From: UBA7683 sp964643895
Lineage (GTDB): Bacteria; Patescibacteriota; Saccharimonadia; Saccharimonadales; UBA7683
Direction: 5' to 3'
NCBI GenBank assembly: GCA_964643895.1
Contig: CAZXUE010000005.1
Location: 1 to 55,444, forward strand
Length of the DNA stretch: 55,444 bases
Each line of letters begins with the position of its first letter. Within the stretch, counting starts at the first letter, position 1. Shown in pieces: positions 33,463-42,675 of this stretch. Under the pieces are notes generated by a model that saw only the letters and a program-made list of their open reading frames with translations, was not told the DNA's origin and did no database searches. Made by a program: the position numbers and the translations under genes.

Positions 33463-34602
33463 TTAATACCAGCCACGGCTGGCGTGGAAGGCACGGGCTT
33501 TTGCCCAGCTTCCGTAGCGGCCCATGACATAGTTTTGCATCCATTGTAGCTGGCAAACGGCACCCGTGGTATCGAGCGGACACTTCAACTTTGAGCATGG
33601 CAAGGCTTGTGGGATACCACAGGCCCCTGAGCTACGATTAACCGCACCAGGATTACAGCCCGATTCTTTACCGATCAGCCAGACCGCATCCGGATCGGTA
33701 ATACCGGCTTGCGCAAGCCATTCGCCGCAATTTCCACCAACATTAACCGCTAGCTTTGCACCCACCACCACCACCTGCTTCACGGGCTGTTCAGTTACGA
33801 CCTCTTTTATCGCAGTCTTAACTGGCTCACCGCCGTTGCGGCTCACGAGCTCATACGTTACCAATTTTTTACCGTTGACACCTGGGGTCTGTATCTTTTT
33901 GTAGCTTACTGGCTGCTGGGCATCTTTAATTTGCTCTTCGCCAAATGCCACTGGCTCTTCCACGGTCTGAACTTGTTTGCCAATGCGAGCAATACTCACT
34001 ACCATACCTTCTGTAATGCGAGCTTCGAGCGGTGCGCTTATTTCATCAGAAGGATCAAGTGTAACATTATGTTCTTTGAGCAGGCCGCCAACGGTAGTCT
34101 CATTAGTACTGAGCGGCTCAGATGTTCCATACAGATCAAACGTGATGGTTTTGGCGCGCTTAATCACCATCTGTGTTCCAGGTGCGCCGGCAAATGGATC
34201 ATCGGAACGTTTAAAGTTAAACTCGTCTTCTTGTTTTGTCTCAAAGCCGGCATCTTCGGCAATTCCGCGCGGTGAACGCTCAGCCGTCATAACGGTATAA
34301 TTATTTGCCCCGTCAACTACTGTGATTGGGCGAGCCCGATAGACATTTATAGTGAAGTCATTACCGCGCACTTCGTCGCTCAGCGATGGTTCGGTTTTAT
34401 CGTGACTACCAAGTGCCGCATTCGTCTGCGCAAGCACATCTTTAACGGTCTTGCCATCAGAGGCAACAGTACGTACCTCACCATCCATATGAATAGTAAC
34501 GATACGAGTGTTTTCCGCATGCACGGCTGGCTGTGAACGAAAGAGCACACTAAGCCCAAGTGCTGCAACTATTAATCCTGCAAAAATAATACGTTTCTTC
34601 AT
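33463..34602 (-). CDS. secreted G5/DUF348 transglycosylase (Rpf-like)
   Basis: A 379-residue exported cell-wall enzyme. A signal peptide (IIFAGLIVAALGLSVLF, cut near AVHAE) is followed by three ubiquitin-like DUF348 units, the first at TIHMDGEVRTVASDGKTV. A G5 domain follows (PGVNGKKLVTYELVSRNG). The C-terminal lysozyme-like domain has VWLIGKESGCNPGAVN with the presumed catalytic Glu, then SGACGIPQALPCSK and WMQNYVMGRYGSW. The layout is that of actinobacterial Rpf/Sps proteins, which stimulate growth by cutting peptidoglycan. It may act on the host's wall or its own. TATACT near 34651 gives a leader of about 45 bases with GGAGGG. Confidence 0.88.
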   Translation of the reverse strand: MKKRIIFAGLIVAALGLSVLFRSQPAVHAENTRIVTIHMDGEVRTVASDGKTVKDVLAQTNAALGSHDKTEPSLSDEVRGNDFTINVYRARPITVVDGANNYTVMTAERSPRGIAEDAGFETKQEDEFNFKRSDDPFAGAPGTQMVIKRAKTITFDLYGTSEPLSTNETTVGGLLKEHNVTLDPSDEISAPLEARITEGMVVSIARIGKQVQTVEEPVAFGEEQIKDAQQPVSYKKIQTPGVNGKKLVTYELVSRNGGEPVKTAIKEVVTEQPVKQVVVVGAKLAVNVGGNCGEWLAQAGITDPDAVWLIGKESGCNPGAVNRSSGACGIPQALPCSKLKCPLDTTGAVCQLQWMQNYVMGRYGSWAKARAFHASRGWY

Positions 34603-34711
34603 AGATTTTGTGAAGAGAGCACCTCAGTAAACCCTCCAACGTGTAGAGCTAGTATATCATATGTATTTCTCTGATCAAAGCTGTGTGTAAGTACTGTATA
34701 CTGGTTGCAGC

Positions 34712-36885
34712 ATGGATTTACTGGCGGGTTTAAATGAAAAACAAACACAGGCGGTCAAACAACTTGATGGACCAGTCTTGATTTTAGCTGGCGCCGGCAG
34801 CGGCAAAACTAAAACCCTTACCCATCGGATTGCGTATCTTNNNNNNNNNNACAAGGAGCCAGCCCATATAACATTTTAGCTGTTACGTTTACAAATAAGG
34901 CAGCAAAAGAAATGCGCGAACGAGTGGCCCAGCTTTTGGGTGAAAATCATGAAAATCGCAGTTTTATGCCCTACATGGGAACATTTCACTCTATTTGTGT
35001 GAGAATCTTACGCCAGGACGGCGAAAGCATTGGTATACCGCGTAACTTTGTCATTTTTGACGAATCTGACCGGCAAAGCGCGGTCAAACAGGCTTGCAAA
35101 CAGCTCTTTATTGATGAAAAACAGTACAAGCCAAGTACGCTCTCAGGCATGATCTCTGGAGCTAAAAATGAACTTATTTCGCCTGAAGAATACGCCTCTA
35201 CTGCAACGCTACCCGCTCAAAAAGCTGCCGCGCAGGTGTTCCCGCTATATGAAAGGACGCTTCGCGAAGCCGGCGCGCTGGATTTTGATGATCTGATTGG
35301 CAAAACAGTATCCCTGCTGGCAAACCACACTGAGCTGAGAGAAAAATGGTCTACGCAGTTCACGCATATCATGATTGACGAGTATCAGGATACCAACAAC
35401 GCGCAGTATAAACTCATTAAACTGCTCACTAATCTACAGGAGAATTTATGTGTTGTTGGCGATGACTGGCAAAGTATTTACAGCTGGCGCGGTGCTGATT
35501 TCCGTAACATTTTAAATTTTGAGCGCGACTATCCAAAGGCAACGGTAATAAAACTTGAAGAAAATTACCGTAGCACCAAAAATATTCTTGATGCCGCCCA
35601 TATGGTAATCACTAAAAATGAACAACGTTCTGATAAAGAACTCTGGACTAAAGCCGGAGCCGGCTCACCTGTGCAGATTATTCAGGTACAATCCGAAGCC
35701 CATGAAGGCGAAAGCATTATCACAAAAATTAAAACGCAGGTTGATATGCGCCTGAGGCCATATCGCGATTTTGCAGTACTTTACCGAACCAACGCCCAGA
35801 GCCGCAACTTGGAAGAAGTTTTTTTGCGCTACGGAGTTCCATATCGAATTGTTGGTGGCACCCGTTTTTACGACCGCAAAGAAATCAAGGATATTCTGGC
35901 GTACATCCGCTTAATATATCAACCACAAGATCGCACAAGTTTTCTTCGAATTGTGAACGTCCCAGCACGCGGAGTTGGCGCAAAAAGCTTGGAGAAATTT
36001 TTTGCATGGGCCGAAGCCAACCAGCTTTCGCTGAGCCAAGCACTGAATCAAGCTCAGCTGTGTACAGCAGTTACCGGCAAAGCATTTACAGGACTTGTAA
36101 CACTTGGCAACTTATTGACTGATCTTAGAAATCAAGCTCCGTCCACCAATGAAGCGGCTGATGATCGCTTACCTCTCAGTGTCAGCCAGTTTGTAGAAGC
36201 CGTCATTCGCCGAACCGGCTACCAAGAATCTCTTGATGACGGATCCTTGCAAGCGGGTGATCGCATTGAAAACGTAAAGGAACTTATCACCGTGGCAAAA
36301 GAATACGACGGCGTCGGGCTTGATCAGTTTCTAGAAGAAGTCGCCTTACTTTCAGGCCTGGACACTGTTGATGATAAAAGCGACGCCGTTACATTGATGA
36401 CGCTGCATGCCGCTAAAGGCCTGGAGTTTCCTGTGGTCTTTATGAGTGGCATGGAAGAATCGATCTTTCCGCATTCTCGCGCCCTATTTGACGCTGCCGA
36501 GATGGAAGAAGAACGCCGGCTTTGTTACGTTGGGATGACCCGCGCACGTGAAGAGTTGTTTTTGTATCACGCCAATAGCCGGACACTGTATGGCCTGAGC
36601 CAGCACAACCCGCCTTCACGATTTTTGAGTGATATTGATAGCGAAACTAGCACTGCACCCCAGAGCTCAACCGAAAGCCTCTTCAAACCCACCGGCATTT
36701 CAGAAACACCAGATTACATTCCAGAAGCCTCACTTACCGTAGAGATTGGCTCAAGAGTAAAACACCAATTATTTGGTATTGGCACCATAGTTGAGATAGA
36801 CGGCGAGATGCTCTCAATCGCCTTCGGCGGTAAAGGAGTAAAGAAGCTCAATGCCAGTTTCGCTCCTTTGGAGTTGCTCTCATGA
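34712..36885 (+). CDS. pcrA: UvrD/PcrA-type DNA helicase (contains an assembly gap)
   Basis: About 724 residues; SF1A helicase in repair and replication restart. Motifs: GAGSGKT (Walker A), GTFHSIC, DEYQDTN (Walker B), VVGDDWQSIYSWRGAD, LEENYRST, VTLMTLHAAKGLEFPVV and VGMTRAREEL. The C-terminus carries the RNA-polymerase-binding-like tail (GSRVKHQLFGIGTIVEI). Ten N at 34841-34850 lie just after motif I, and the frame shifts across them, so the true gap is longer or shorter than ten. TATACT (34697-34702) ends 9 bases before ATG 34712, a leaderless start. A nudix gene follows with an ATGA overlap. Confidence 0.95.
34841..34850. other. assembly gap (10 N)
   Basis: Ten N within the helicase gene. 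The flanking codons show that the real gap is not ten bases. Confidence 0.95.
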
Positions 36886-37346
36886 AACGCACGTACGCAT
36901 GGCTTGCCAGATGGATTAATACACTCGGGCTGCCAGTAAAGGGGTTATTTTTGCATAACTCACGACGGGTTCGGGTAGTTATCACGGCAAATGATCATCT
37001 TTTGCTTACTAAAAGCGCGATCGGCTCGCAGCGCTGGAGCTTACCTGGCGGCGGAATTGAAAAAGGTGAAACAGCTATAGATGCTTGTATTCGCGAAGTG
37101 CTTGAAGAAACTGGCATCAAATTAAATGTAAAACCGGATTATCTGGCTGGGAAGCAGTTACCGGCTAATAAGAAATGGCCGGTAGCACATATTGATTTTT
37201 TTGCAGCACAAGTTTCAAAGATGGCCCCGCCACGCATTAGACGACCGCTTGAGATCCTTGACGTTCGGTGGTTTCCTCTTAACAAACTGCCCGAAGATAC
37301 AAGCCCGACAGTTTCGATCGGCCTTAATATGCTCACAAGAAGCTAG
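36882..37346 (+). CDS. Nudix hydrolase
   Basis: A 154-residue Nudix protein coupled to pcrA by a 4-base overlap. The box GGGIEKGETAIDACIREVLEETGI has all the conserved Glu and Arg residues. The N-terminus (YAWLARWINTLGLPVKGLFL) is amphipathic and may touch the membrane. The substrate is unknown; pairing with a repair helicase would suit nucleotide-pool cleaning, but that is inference. Confidence 0.85.
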   Translation: MKRTYAWLARWINTLGLPVKGLFLHNSRRVRVVITANDHLLLTKSAIGSQRWSLPGGGIEKGETAIDACIREVLEETGIKLNVKPDYLAGKQLPANKKWPVAHIDFFAAQVSKMAPPRIRRPLEILDVRWFPLNKLPEDTSPTVSIGLNMLTRS

Positions 37347-37360
37347 CCTGCAGCATTCTC

Positions 37361-38107
37361 TTAGCTGAAAATAGGATTAAAAATACCGAAGTAATACAAA
37401 GCTGCGCCAATAACCACAAGCATCAGCAAGAGCAGTAAACGTGTTATTCGCGGATTTTTATTGAGCGAAGACCAGTCGTGTAGTTCAAGGTGATACTCCT
37501 CAACGTCAAAAACTGCCATCCCCTTTTGATTCGCGTGAGGTATATAGCCTTTTGGCTCCGAGTGTTGCACGAGATTATTGGCGTAAAGCTCGCCACTTTC
37601 AGTCTGCAGATGCTCTGCATCAGAAACTTCGGCTGGCTCCTCCCGCGCATCTTCTGCCTCTGCGTCTCCCGGTGATGGCAGGTCGGCAGCGTCTCCCTTC
37701 GGCTCTGGTTGCAAGGCCACCTCCGGCGTGAGCTCTAGTGGTTTAGCTACTTTTACTTTCAGGTCAACTGCAGGTACTGTCTTCTTGACCGCACTTGCTT
37801 TTGACTCAACTCTTTTTTCTTCACCCTCAATCGTAGAATCTGAATTAGGGGAGCTCTCGTCGCTTTCGGAAGCTACAGATTTAAGGCGTGCACGCCGAGT
37901 AATCTTGACTGTAGGATGCACAATATCCATTGCTGCGCCAGTCTTAGTGGGTATTCGACGCCTTTTTGGTAAATGTGGCTTTTCAGGCGAATCCGTCGGC
38001 TCATCTTTTAACAAACCAGTTTGGCCTATGAGCTTGCTCACTTCCTCGTTAAGCTGGGTAAAGTCTTGTTTGGCGGGAAGCTTACTGATTTTCTTTTTTA
38101 TCGGCAT
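37361..38107 (-). CDS. tail-anchored acidic protein
   Basis: A 248-residue protein with no recognised family. A basic N-terminus (MPIKKKISKLPAKQD; KRRRIPTKTG) precedes a long Glu/Ala/Pro/Ser-rich disordered middle. A conserved-looking segment follows (GYIPHANQKGMAVFDVEEY), then one C-terminal membrane helix (ITRLLLLLMLVVIGAALYYFGIF) with about 4 residues after it. It should lie in the cytoplasm, tethered by its tail. It follows tpiA after 4 bases on the same strand and is therefore at the end of the pyk-pgk-tpiA transcript. Confidence 0.7.
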   Translation of the reverse strand: MPIKKKISKLPAKQDFTQLNEEVSKLIGQTGLLKDEPTDSPEKPHLPKRRRIPTKTGAAMDIVHPTVKITRRARLKSVASESDESSPNSDSTIEGEEKRVESKASAVKKTVPAVDLKVKVAKPLELTPEVALQPEPKGDAADLPSPGDAEAEDAREEPAEVSDAEHLQTESGELYANNLVQHSEPKGYIPHANQKGMAVFDVEEYHLELHDWSSLNKNPRITRLLLLLMLVVIGAALYYFGIFNPIFS

Positions 38108-38111
38108 CTCA

Positions 38112-38900
38112 TCACCCCTTTAGCATAATTTTTACTGGCGCAACTTTACCAGCTGCTTCAACGATTGGCCAAAACGTTGCCATGCTTAAACTCGCGCCGC
38201 CAACAAGCAGACCGTCCACACCATCTAACTTTAAGTATGCAACCGCGTTTTCTCTACTCACGCTTCCACCATAGAGCACTTTTACATGGGCTGCTGTTTC
38301 CATACCATACAAACTGGATATTTCAGCTCTAATCTTACCGATTGCCTTGAGTACATCATCGGGTCTTGCAAATTTTCCGGTTCCAATAGCCCAAACCGGC
38401 TCGTAAGCTATCACTATACGGCCAACTTCTTCGGCTGTGAGGTTTGCCAATCCGGTACCTAACTGATCACTGAGTACCTGGTTAGCATGATAGTGTTCTC
38501 GTTCTACCAGAGTCTCGCCAACACAGAGCACTGGTGTAATACCACTGCGCACTGCTGCCGCTACTTTGTTTCTAATTAAGTCATTGGCTTCGTGAAATAC
38601 ATGACGCCGCTCAGAATGGCCAACCAACACATAGTGCGCCAAGCCTCGAAGCATCGGCATGCTGATTTCACCAGTAAAAGCGCCCTCATCTTGAAAATAG
38701 GCATTCTGGGCAACAATTTTTATTCCTGTTTTTTGCAATGTTGTCGCAATTTCTGAAAGAGCCAAGTTATGCGGTGCTATCCCCACCGTTACACCCTCTG
38801 GGATTTGCTTAGCTGCAAGCTTACTGGCAAAACTTACCGCTTGCTTAACGGTAAAATGCATCTTCCAATTGCCTAAAATTAATTTCTGTCGCCCACTCAT
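38112..38900 (-). CDS. tpiA: triosephosphate isomerase
   Basis: A 262-residue TIM-barrel enzyme interconverting dihydroxyacetone phosphate and glyceraldehyde 3-phosphate. Catalytic Lys in LGNWKMH, His in LVGHSERR, Glu in IAYEPVWAIGTG, and phosphate loop LYGGSVSRENA. The start is the ATG at 38900 (MSGRQKLILGNWKM); a TTG two codons upstream is less likely. Third gene of the pyk-pgk-tpiA block, 41 bases after pgk. A 17-bp palindromic word lies inside it at 38733. Confidence 0.96.
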   Translation of the reverse strand: MSGRQKLILGNWKMHFTVKQAVSFASKLAAKQIPEGVTVGIAPHNLALSEIATTLQKTGIKIVAQNAYFQDEGAFTGEISMPMLRGLAHYVLVGHSERRHVFHEANDLIRNKVAAAVRSGITPVLCVGETLVEREHYHANQVLSDQLGTGLANLTAEEVGRIVIAYEPVWAIGTGKFARPDDVLKAIGKIRAEISSLYGMETAAHVKVLYGGSVSRENAVAYLKLDGVDGLLVGGASLSMATFWPIVEAAGKVAPVKIMLKG

Positions 38901-39393
38901 GTACAATTACTTCGTTTAGCTTATGCTTATTTTATCATACCTCACGCATTGATAAGTGCCTCGAGACCTGGGAGTTTGAGGCCGCTCATGAGCTCCAAAC
39001 TGGCTCCGCCTCCTGTTGAGATGTGGGTAAAACGAGCATTTTTGTGCTGCTCGCTCCAATCTAAAACAAAATCTGCGGTATCACCGCCGCCAATAATGCT
39101 GATAGCACCGTGCTGCTGGCTTATCGTTTCTGCCAAAGCTGCCGAGCTCTTCGCAAATTGCGGTAGTTCGGCGTAACCTAGAGTGCCATTCCAAATAATA
39201 GTGGCTGCTTTAGCAGCTTCTTTTTGAAATAGTTCAGTTGTTTTGGGGCCAAGGTCAAGAATATATTCGCTGGCTTTAACCTCAGCTATATCACAGATAT
39301 TTTTTTGCGATGTCGTCGCAATTTCTGTACTCACCGCAACGTCTATTGGTAAGATCACCTGACCAGCTTTTGCTTTTTGCAATATTGTCGCAA
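38733..39393. repeat. three copies of a 17-bp interrupted palindrome
   Basis: TTGCAATGTTGTCGCAA at 38733-38749 (tpiA), TTGCGATGTCGTCGCAA at 39305-39321 and TTGCAATATTGTCGCAA at 39377-39393 (both pgk). All fit TTGCRA-N5-TCGCAA and all encode the residues xIATxxQK on the gene strand. Confidence 0.65.
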
Positions 39394-40159
39394 TCTCTGC
39401 TTCTTGACCTTCTTCATAAACGCTTTTGCCTACCGGATTGCCCTGTTGCCTCAAAAAGGTGTTGGCCATTGCCCCGCCAATGAGTACTTTGTCGGAAAGA
39501 GTAAGCAGCTGCTCGATAAAATCAATCTTATCTGATATCTTTGCCCCGCCTACTACTGCCACTACTGGGTGTTGTGGATGCCGCATTGCTTTTTCAAGCA
39601 CGCTTACCTCTTTCTCAAGCAGCAGGCCAGCCACAGCAGGCACAAGGTGCGTAATCGCCTCCGTACTGGCATGTACGCGATGAACCACCCCAAAGCCGTC
39701 TTGTACAAAGTAATCCGGTTGGGCTGTACGCTTAAGCGCGGCGGCAAATTCTGGAACATTAGCCTCTTCACGCGGGTCAAACCGCAAATTTTCAAGCAGT
39801 ACAAGCTGGCCGGGTTTCAGCAGCCTGCATGTTTGGCGTGCTTTATCGTCAATCAGAGACGACACAAATTGAATGTCTGCTGAAGGCAAAAGTTCCTTCA
39901 GACGTTCGGCAACGGGGGCAAGCGTGTATTTTTTGCTAGAACCACCCTCTGGTCGGCCAAGATGGGCAACTACGACAACACTGCAGCCGCGTTCTAATAG
40001 GTATCGAAGTGTTGGTAGCGTTTGCTGAATACGATAATCACTGGCAATTTCGCCATTCTCTGTAAGCGGTACGTTAAAATCAGCCCTTACCAATATCCGC
40101 TTGCCATGCACAGCAATATCCCGGATAGTTTTTTTCGGGAAATGATAATTCGTTTTCAT
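38942..40159 (-). CDS. pgk: phosphoglycerate kinase
   Basis: A 405-residue glycolytic kinase making ATP from 1,3-bisphosphoglycerate. Seen: RILVRADFNVPL, AHLGRPEGG, LLENLRFDPREE, VVGGAKISDKI, IGGAMANTFL, IWNGTLGYAELP and IIGGGDTADFV (nucleotide site). It starts 4 bases after pyk, so the two are co-transcribed. In an organism with few biosynthetic genes this is a main substrate-level ATP source. Confidence 0.96.
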   Translation of the reverse strand: MKTNYHFPKKTIRDIAVHGKRILVRADFNVPLTENGEIASDYRIQQTLPTLRYLLERGCSVVVVAHLGRPEGGSSKKYTLAPVAERLKELLPSADIQFVSSLIDDKARQTCRLLKPGQLVLLENLRFDPREEANVPEFAAALKRTAQPDYFVQDGFGVVHRVHASTEAITHLVPAVAGLLLEKEVSVLEKAMRHPQHPVVAVVGGAKISDKIDFIEQLLTLSDKVLIGGAMANTFLRQQGNPVGKSVYEEGQEAEIATILQKAKAGQVILPIDVAVSTEIATTSQKNICDIAEVKASEYILDLGPKTTELFQKEAAKAATIIWNGTLGYAELPQFAKSSAALAETISQQHGAISIIGGGDTADFVLDWSEQHKNARFTHISTGGGASLELMSGLKLPGLEALINA

Positions 40160-40163
40160 GGCA

Positions 40164-41594
40164 TTATTTGAGCGTGCGAACTTTTATGGTATCAGTGCCG
40201 CCTACCAGTCCCGGGTACATACCCGAGGCGGTAACAATTGTGTCGCCAGCTTGAAAAAGCTTTTGCGATTGCAGCCAGTCGGTTAACTTGGTGGCGGCGT
40301 ACTTATCAGTTGGGCGAACAAAAGTCTGCGCACCGTACAGAAGTGCTAACTGTTGCGCGGTTCGCTCTTGCGGCGTTACCACGATAACCGGTAGATTAGG
40401 ACGCCAAGAGCTGATAGAAACAGCTGTTGCGCCTGTCATTGTCTCTGTTACAATCGCCACCGCGTTCACTTTACCCGCTAAATCGATAATTACTGATGAA
40501 ATCGCTTCAGGGACACTGTAATTGTGCGTGTTGGTAAACTGCGCGCGAACGGTGCTGTTTTCCTGTGTGTATATAATGATGCGTTTCATAATGCCAATGG
40601 CCTCGATTGGATAGCGGCCGTTGGCGGTTTCGTCGGAGAGCATGACAGCATCTGCTCCGACAATGACAGCTGTAGCTACATCGGAAACTTCGGCACGGGT
40701 TGGTTCGGGCTGCTCCATCATGCTGGCCAACATCTGCGTGGCAACGATACTGATTTTTTCATGCTGTAAGCAGAGACCGACAATTTTACGCTGAATAACG
40801 GGTACGCTCTCGGGCATGGTTTCAATTGCCAAATCACCGCGAGCCACCATGACGGCGTCGCTTTCGCGGACAATTTCTTCAATGTTTTCAACGGCAGATT
40901 TGGTTTCAACTTTGGTAATTATTCGCGCTGTTGAACCAAGATTTTTGAGCAGCTTCTTTAGGTGGCGGATGTCATCGGCTGTTTGCACAAAACTGAGAGC
41001 CACAAAGTCGATATCGTGCTCGGCGCCAAATACAATATCTTGGCGATCTTTTTTGGTAATGATGTCGCCGCCGAAATCGGTATCGGGTAAATTGATGCCT
41101 TTACGTTGCATTAAAATGCCGTCATTTTCAATGCGAATACTGATAAGCTGATCGCGTACACTGGTAACAATACTTTTAACTTTGCCATCGTATATAAACA
41201 GTCGGTCGCCGCGTTTTACTTTTTTTGAAAGATCGTATTGTACCGGCAAGATTGTGCCGTTGTATTCGTGTTTAAAACCAAGCTGCAGCTCTTGCCCGGC
41301 CTTCACGCTCATAACACCATCAAAATCACCGAGCCGAATTTTTGGCCCTTGCAGATCTTGCACAATGGCAACATGCGAGCCGATCTCTTTACTGGCCTTG
41401 CGGATCCATTGAATTTGTTGCTCGCGCTCTTCAAATGTGCCATGGCTGAAATTTAACCGAAAGCCATTAACCCCTTCGCGAACCATCTCCAGAATGGCTT
41501 CGTAAGTATTGGTGGCCGGGCCAACGGTAGCCAAAATCTTAGTGCGCTTAATCACACTTAAGGAAGAAACCGGACTGTGTTCATCTTTTTTCAT
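40164..41594 (-). CDS. pyk: pyruvate kinase
   Basis: A 476-residue enzyme making pyruvate and ATP. Seen: RTKILATVGPATNTYE, GFRLNFSHGT, DLQGPKIRLG, KKDRQDIVFG, the metal and K-binding ITKVETKSAVENI, and VMVARGDLAIE; the C-terminal allosteric-type domain ends GGTDTIKVR. First gene of the glycolytic operon. TACACT (41603-41608) lies 8 bases before the ATG, so the message is probably leaderless. Confidence 0.96.
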   Translation of the reverse strand: MKKDEHSPVSSLSVIKRTKILATVGPATNTYEAILEMVREGVNGFRLNFSHGTFEEREQQIQWIRKASKEIGSHVAIVQDLQGPKIRLGDFDGVMSVKAGQELQLGFKHEYNGTILPVQYDLSKKVKRGDRLFIYDGKVKSIVTSVRDQLISIRIENDGILMQRKGINLPDTDFGGDIITKKDRQDIVFGAEHDIDFVALSFVQTADDIRHLKKLLKNLGSTARIITKVETKSAVENIEEIVRESDAVMVARGDLAIETMPESVPVIQRKIVGLCLQHEKISIVATQMLASMMEQPEPTRAEVSDVATAVIVGADAVMLSDETANGRYPIEAIGIMKRIIIYTQENSTVRAQFTNTHNYSVPEAISSVIIDLAGKVNAVAIVTETMTGATAVSISSWRPNLPVIVVTPQERTAQQLALLYGAQTFVRPTDKYAATKLTDWLQSQKLFQAGDTIVTASGMYPGLVGGTDTIKVRTLK

Positions 41595-41696
41595 TTACTT
41601 CTAGTGTAGCAAAGCATATGCGATATGGAAATCCACCACGCCTGGAGCCCTGTAGTGGCCGAAACTCTTGCTCGATGAATTATCAAAATAATCAAA

Positions 41697-41738
41697 AAGA
41701 GGCGCGGCCCAAGCTGTCCAGCAAGAGCGACGCCTCTT
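41697..41738 (-). terminator. intrinsic terminator of the tRNase-like gene
   Basis: AAGAGGCG (41697-41704) and CGCCTCTT (41731-41738) pair over 8 bp around a 26-base loop with a small inner hairpin. On the minus strand T's follow. It lies 17 bases after the stop of the 41755-42150 gene. Confidence 0.75.
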
Positions 41739-41754
41739 ATGTAATACTATCAAA

Positions 41755-42150
41755 TTACTTGGTAAATGTCAAGCACTCTCCACCGAATCGCACCACTACA
41801 ATTAACCCTCGCCAGCTTTTGGTCATACGGAAATCTTTTTCTATTTTCGTGATAGCCTTACTCTCTAGAACCTCATCCAGCTTGCGTAAATCTATCACTA
41901 GATTATTAGCCTGCTTCAATCCGGCTCGCTCAGCATGATCGAGTGTATACTTACCTAGCTTTTCAATACTCTTTATCTCCCAGTACTCACCGTCAATAAG
42001 CAGGTCTGGCGTTCGCGCACCTTTGGCACGATTTGGTTTTAGAAATATAACATGCTTTTTTGGAATTTTATTGATAACCAAAATATCTACCACCTCCATT
42101 TCGGTTATCGACGGTATTGCGCCCAGCTCTTTTTCTATCAGTACCTGCAT
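41755..42150 (-). CDS. CdiA C-terminal-type tRNA nuclease-like protein
   Basis: A 131-residue stand-alone protein. The core ARTPDLLIDGEYWEIKS has the PD ... ExK pattern of the PD-(D/E)xK nuclease fold, and GLKQANNLVIDLR matches what I recall of the tRNA-nuclease domain at the tips of CdiA toxins. The short N-terminal part (MQVLIEKELGAIPSITEME) shows no secretion signal or delivery domain, and no immunity gene is beside it. It has its own leaderless promoter (TATACT 42160-42165, 9 bases before ATG) and terminator. It lies about 330 bases from tRNA-Glu. It may be a cellular nuclease, a domesticated toxin or a phage-type protein; no function is proven. Confidence 0.65.
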   Translation of the reverse strand: MQVLIEKELGAIPSITEMEVVDILVINKIPKKHVIFLKPNRAKGARTPDLLIDGEYWEIKSIEKLGKYTLDHAERAGLKQANNLVIDLRKLDEVLESKAITKIEKDFRMTKSWRGLIVVVRFGGECLTFTK

Positions 42151-42476
42151 TAAGGATTTAGTATATCATGAGATAAGCAATATGGCCTCTGGTGAGAGGT
42201 TATGGGATAGCTATAGTACGGTCGGTGATCTGGCAGGAAATGGCTTATTTGTGTCACGGAACCTTCTCGAGAAGTTCTCCACCTTGTTCAGCTGGGTGGT
42301 GATCCCACGGAGAATAGCTGCGCTGCGTCTACGCCTCTTTCTCGAAGCAAGCTTCTGCGAGAGCGGCTTGCCTTCGAAATCCGGTTGCTATCCACTTCGT
42401 GGCTACGACAACCAGAGATCAATACTCCATGAAATCAAGGCACGAAAAAACCCAAACAAATGTTTGGGCTATTTCG
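42151..42476. other. region with a broken tRNA-Glu-like copy
   Basis: No gene. It holds the leaderless promoter of the tRNase-like gene, a palindrome at about 42261-42279 (GAACTTCTCGAGAAGGTTC style) and the tRNA-end duplicate at 42296-42315. A hairpin-rich stretch of about 60 bases follows, and then a second tRNA-like piece (CGAAATCCGGTTGC near 42375). Confidence 0.5.
42296..42315 (-). repeat. duplicate of the tRNA-Glu 3' end
   Basis: GTGGTGATCCCACGGAGAAT at 42296-42315 is identical to 42476-42495, the 3' end of tRNA-Glu with CCA. About 60 bases later, CGAAATCCGGTTGC matches the next part of the tRNA with one change. The tRNA copy looks split by an insertion with a strong hairpin (GAAGC-AA-GCTTC inside TCTC/GAGA). 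Confidence 0.6.
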
Positions 42477-42551
42477 TGGTGATCCCACGGAGAATCGAAC
42501 TCCGGTTGCCAGGATGAAAACCTGGTGTCCTAACCACTAGACGATGGGGCC
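42477..42551 (-). tRNA. tRNA-Glu (anticodon UUC)
   Basis: 75 bases with CCA encoded. The anticodon arm CCAGG-TTTTCAT-CCTGG gives UUC. The D arm TCGTCTAGTGGTTAGGA and the T arm CGGAG-TTCGATT-CTCCG are typical of tRNA-Glu. The acceptor stem GGCCCCA/TGGGATC has one C-A mismatch and one G-U pair, which is weaker than usual. Its U34 would be a target of the MnmA encoded at 14-15 kb. Confidence 0.92.
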
Positions 42552-42675
42552 GCGTTTTGAGTGTCGCGGACAAAATGTGTTTACATATTTTTCCGTGACC
42601 GAGAAACGTTGGCTCCATGCCAAAGGCATGGTGCCGTAATCCTAAAAGGTGCGCGTATACTTTTTGAATACTAAG

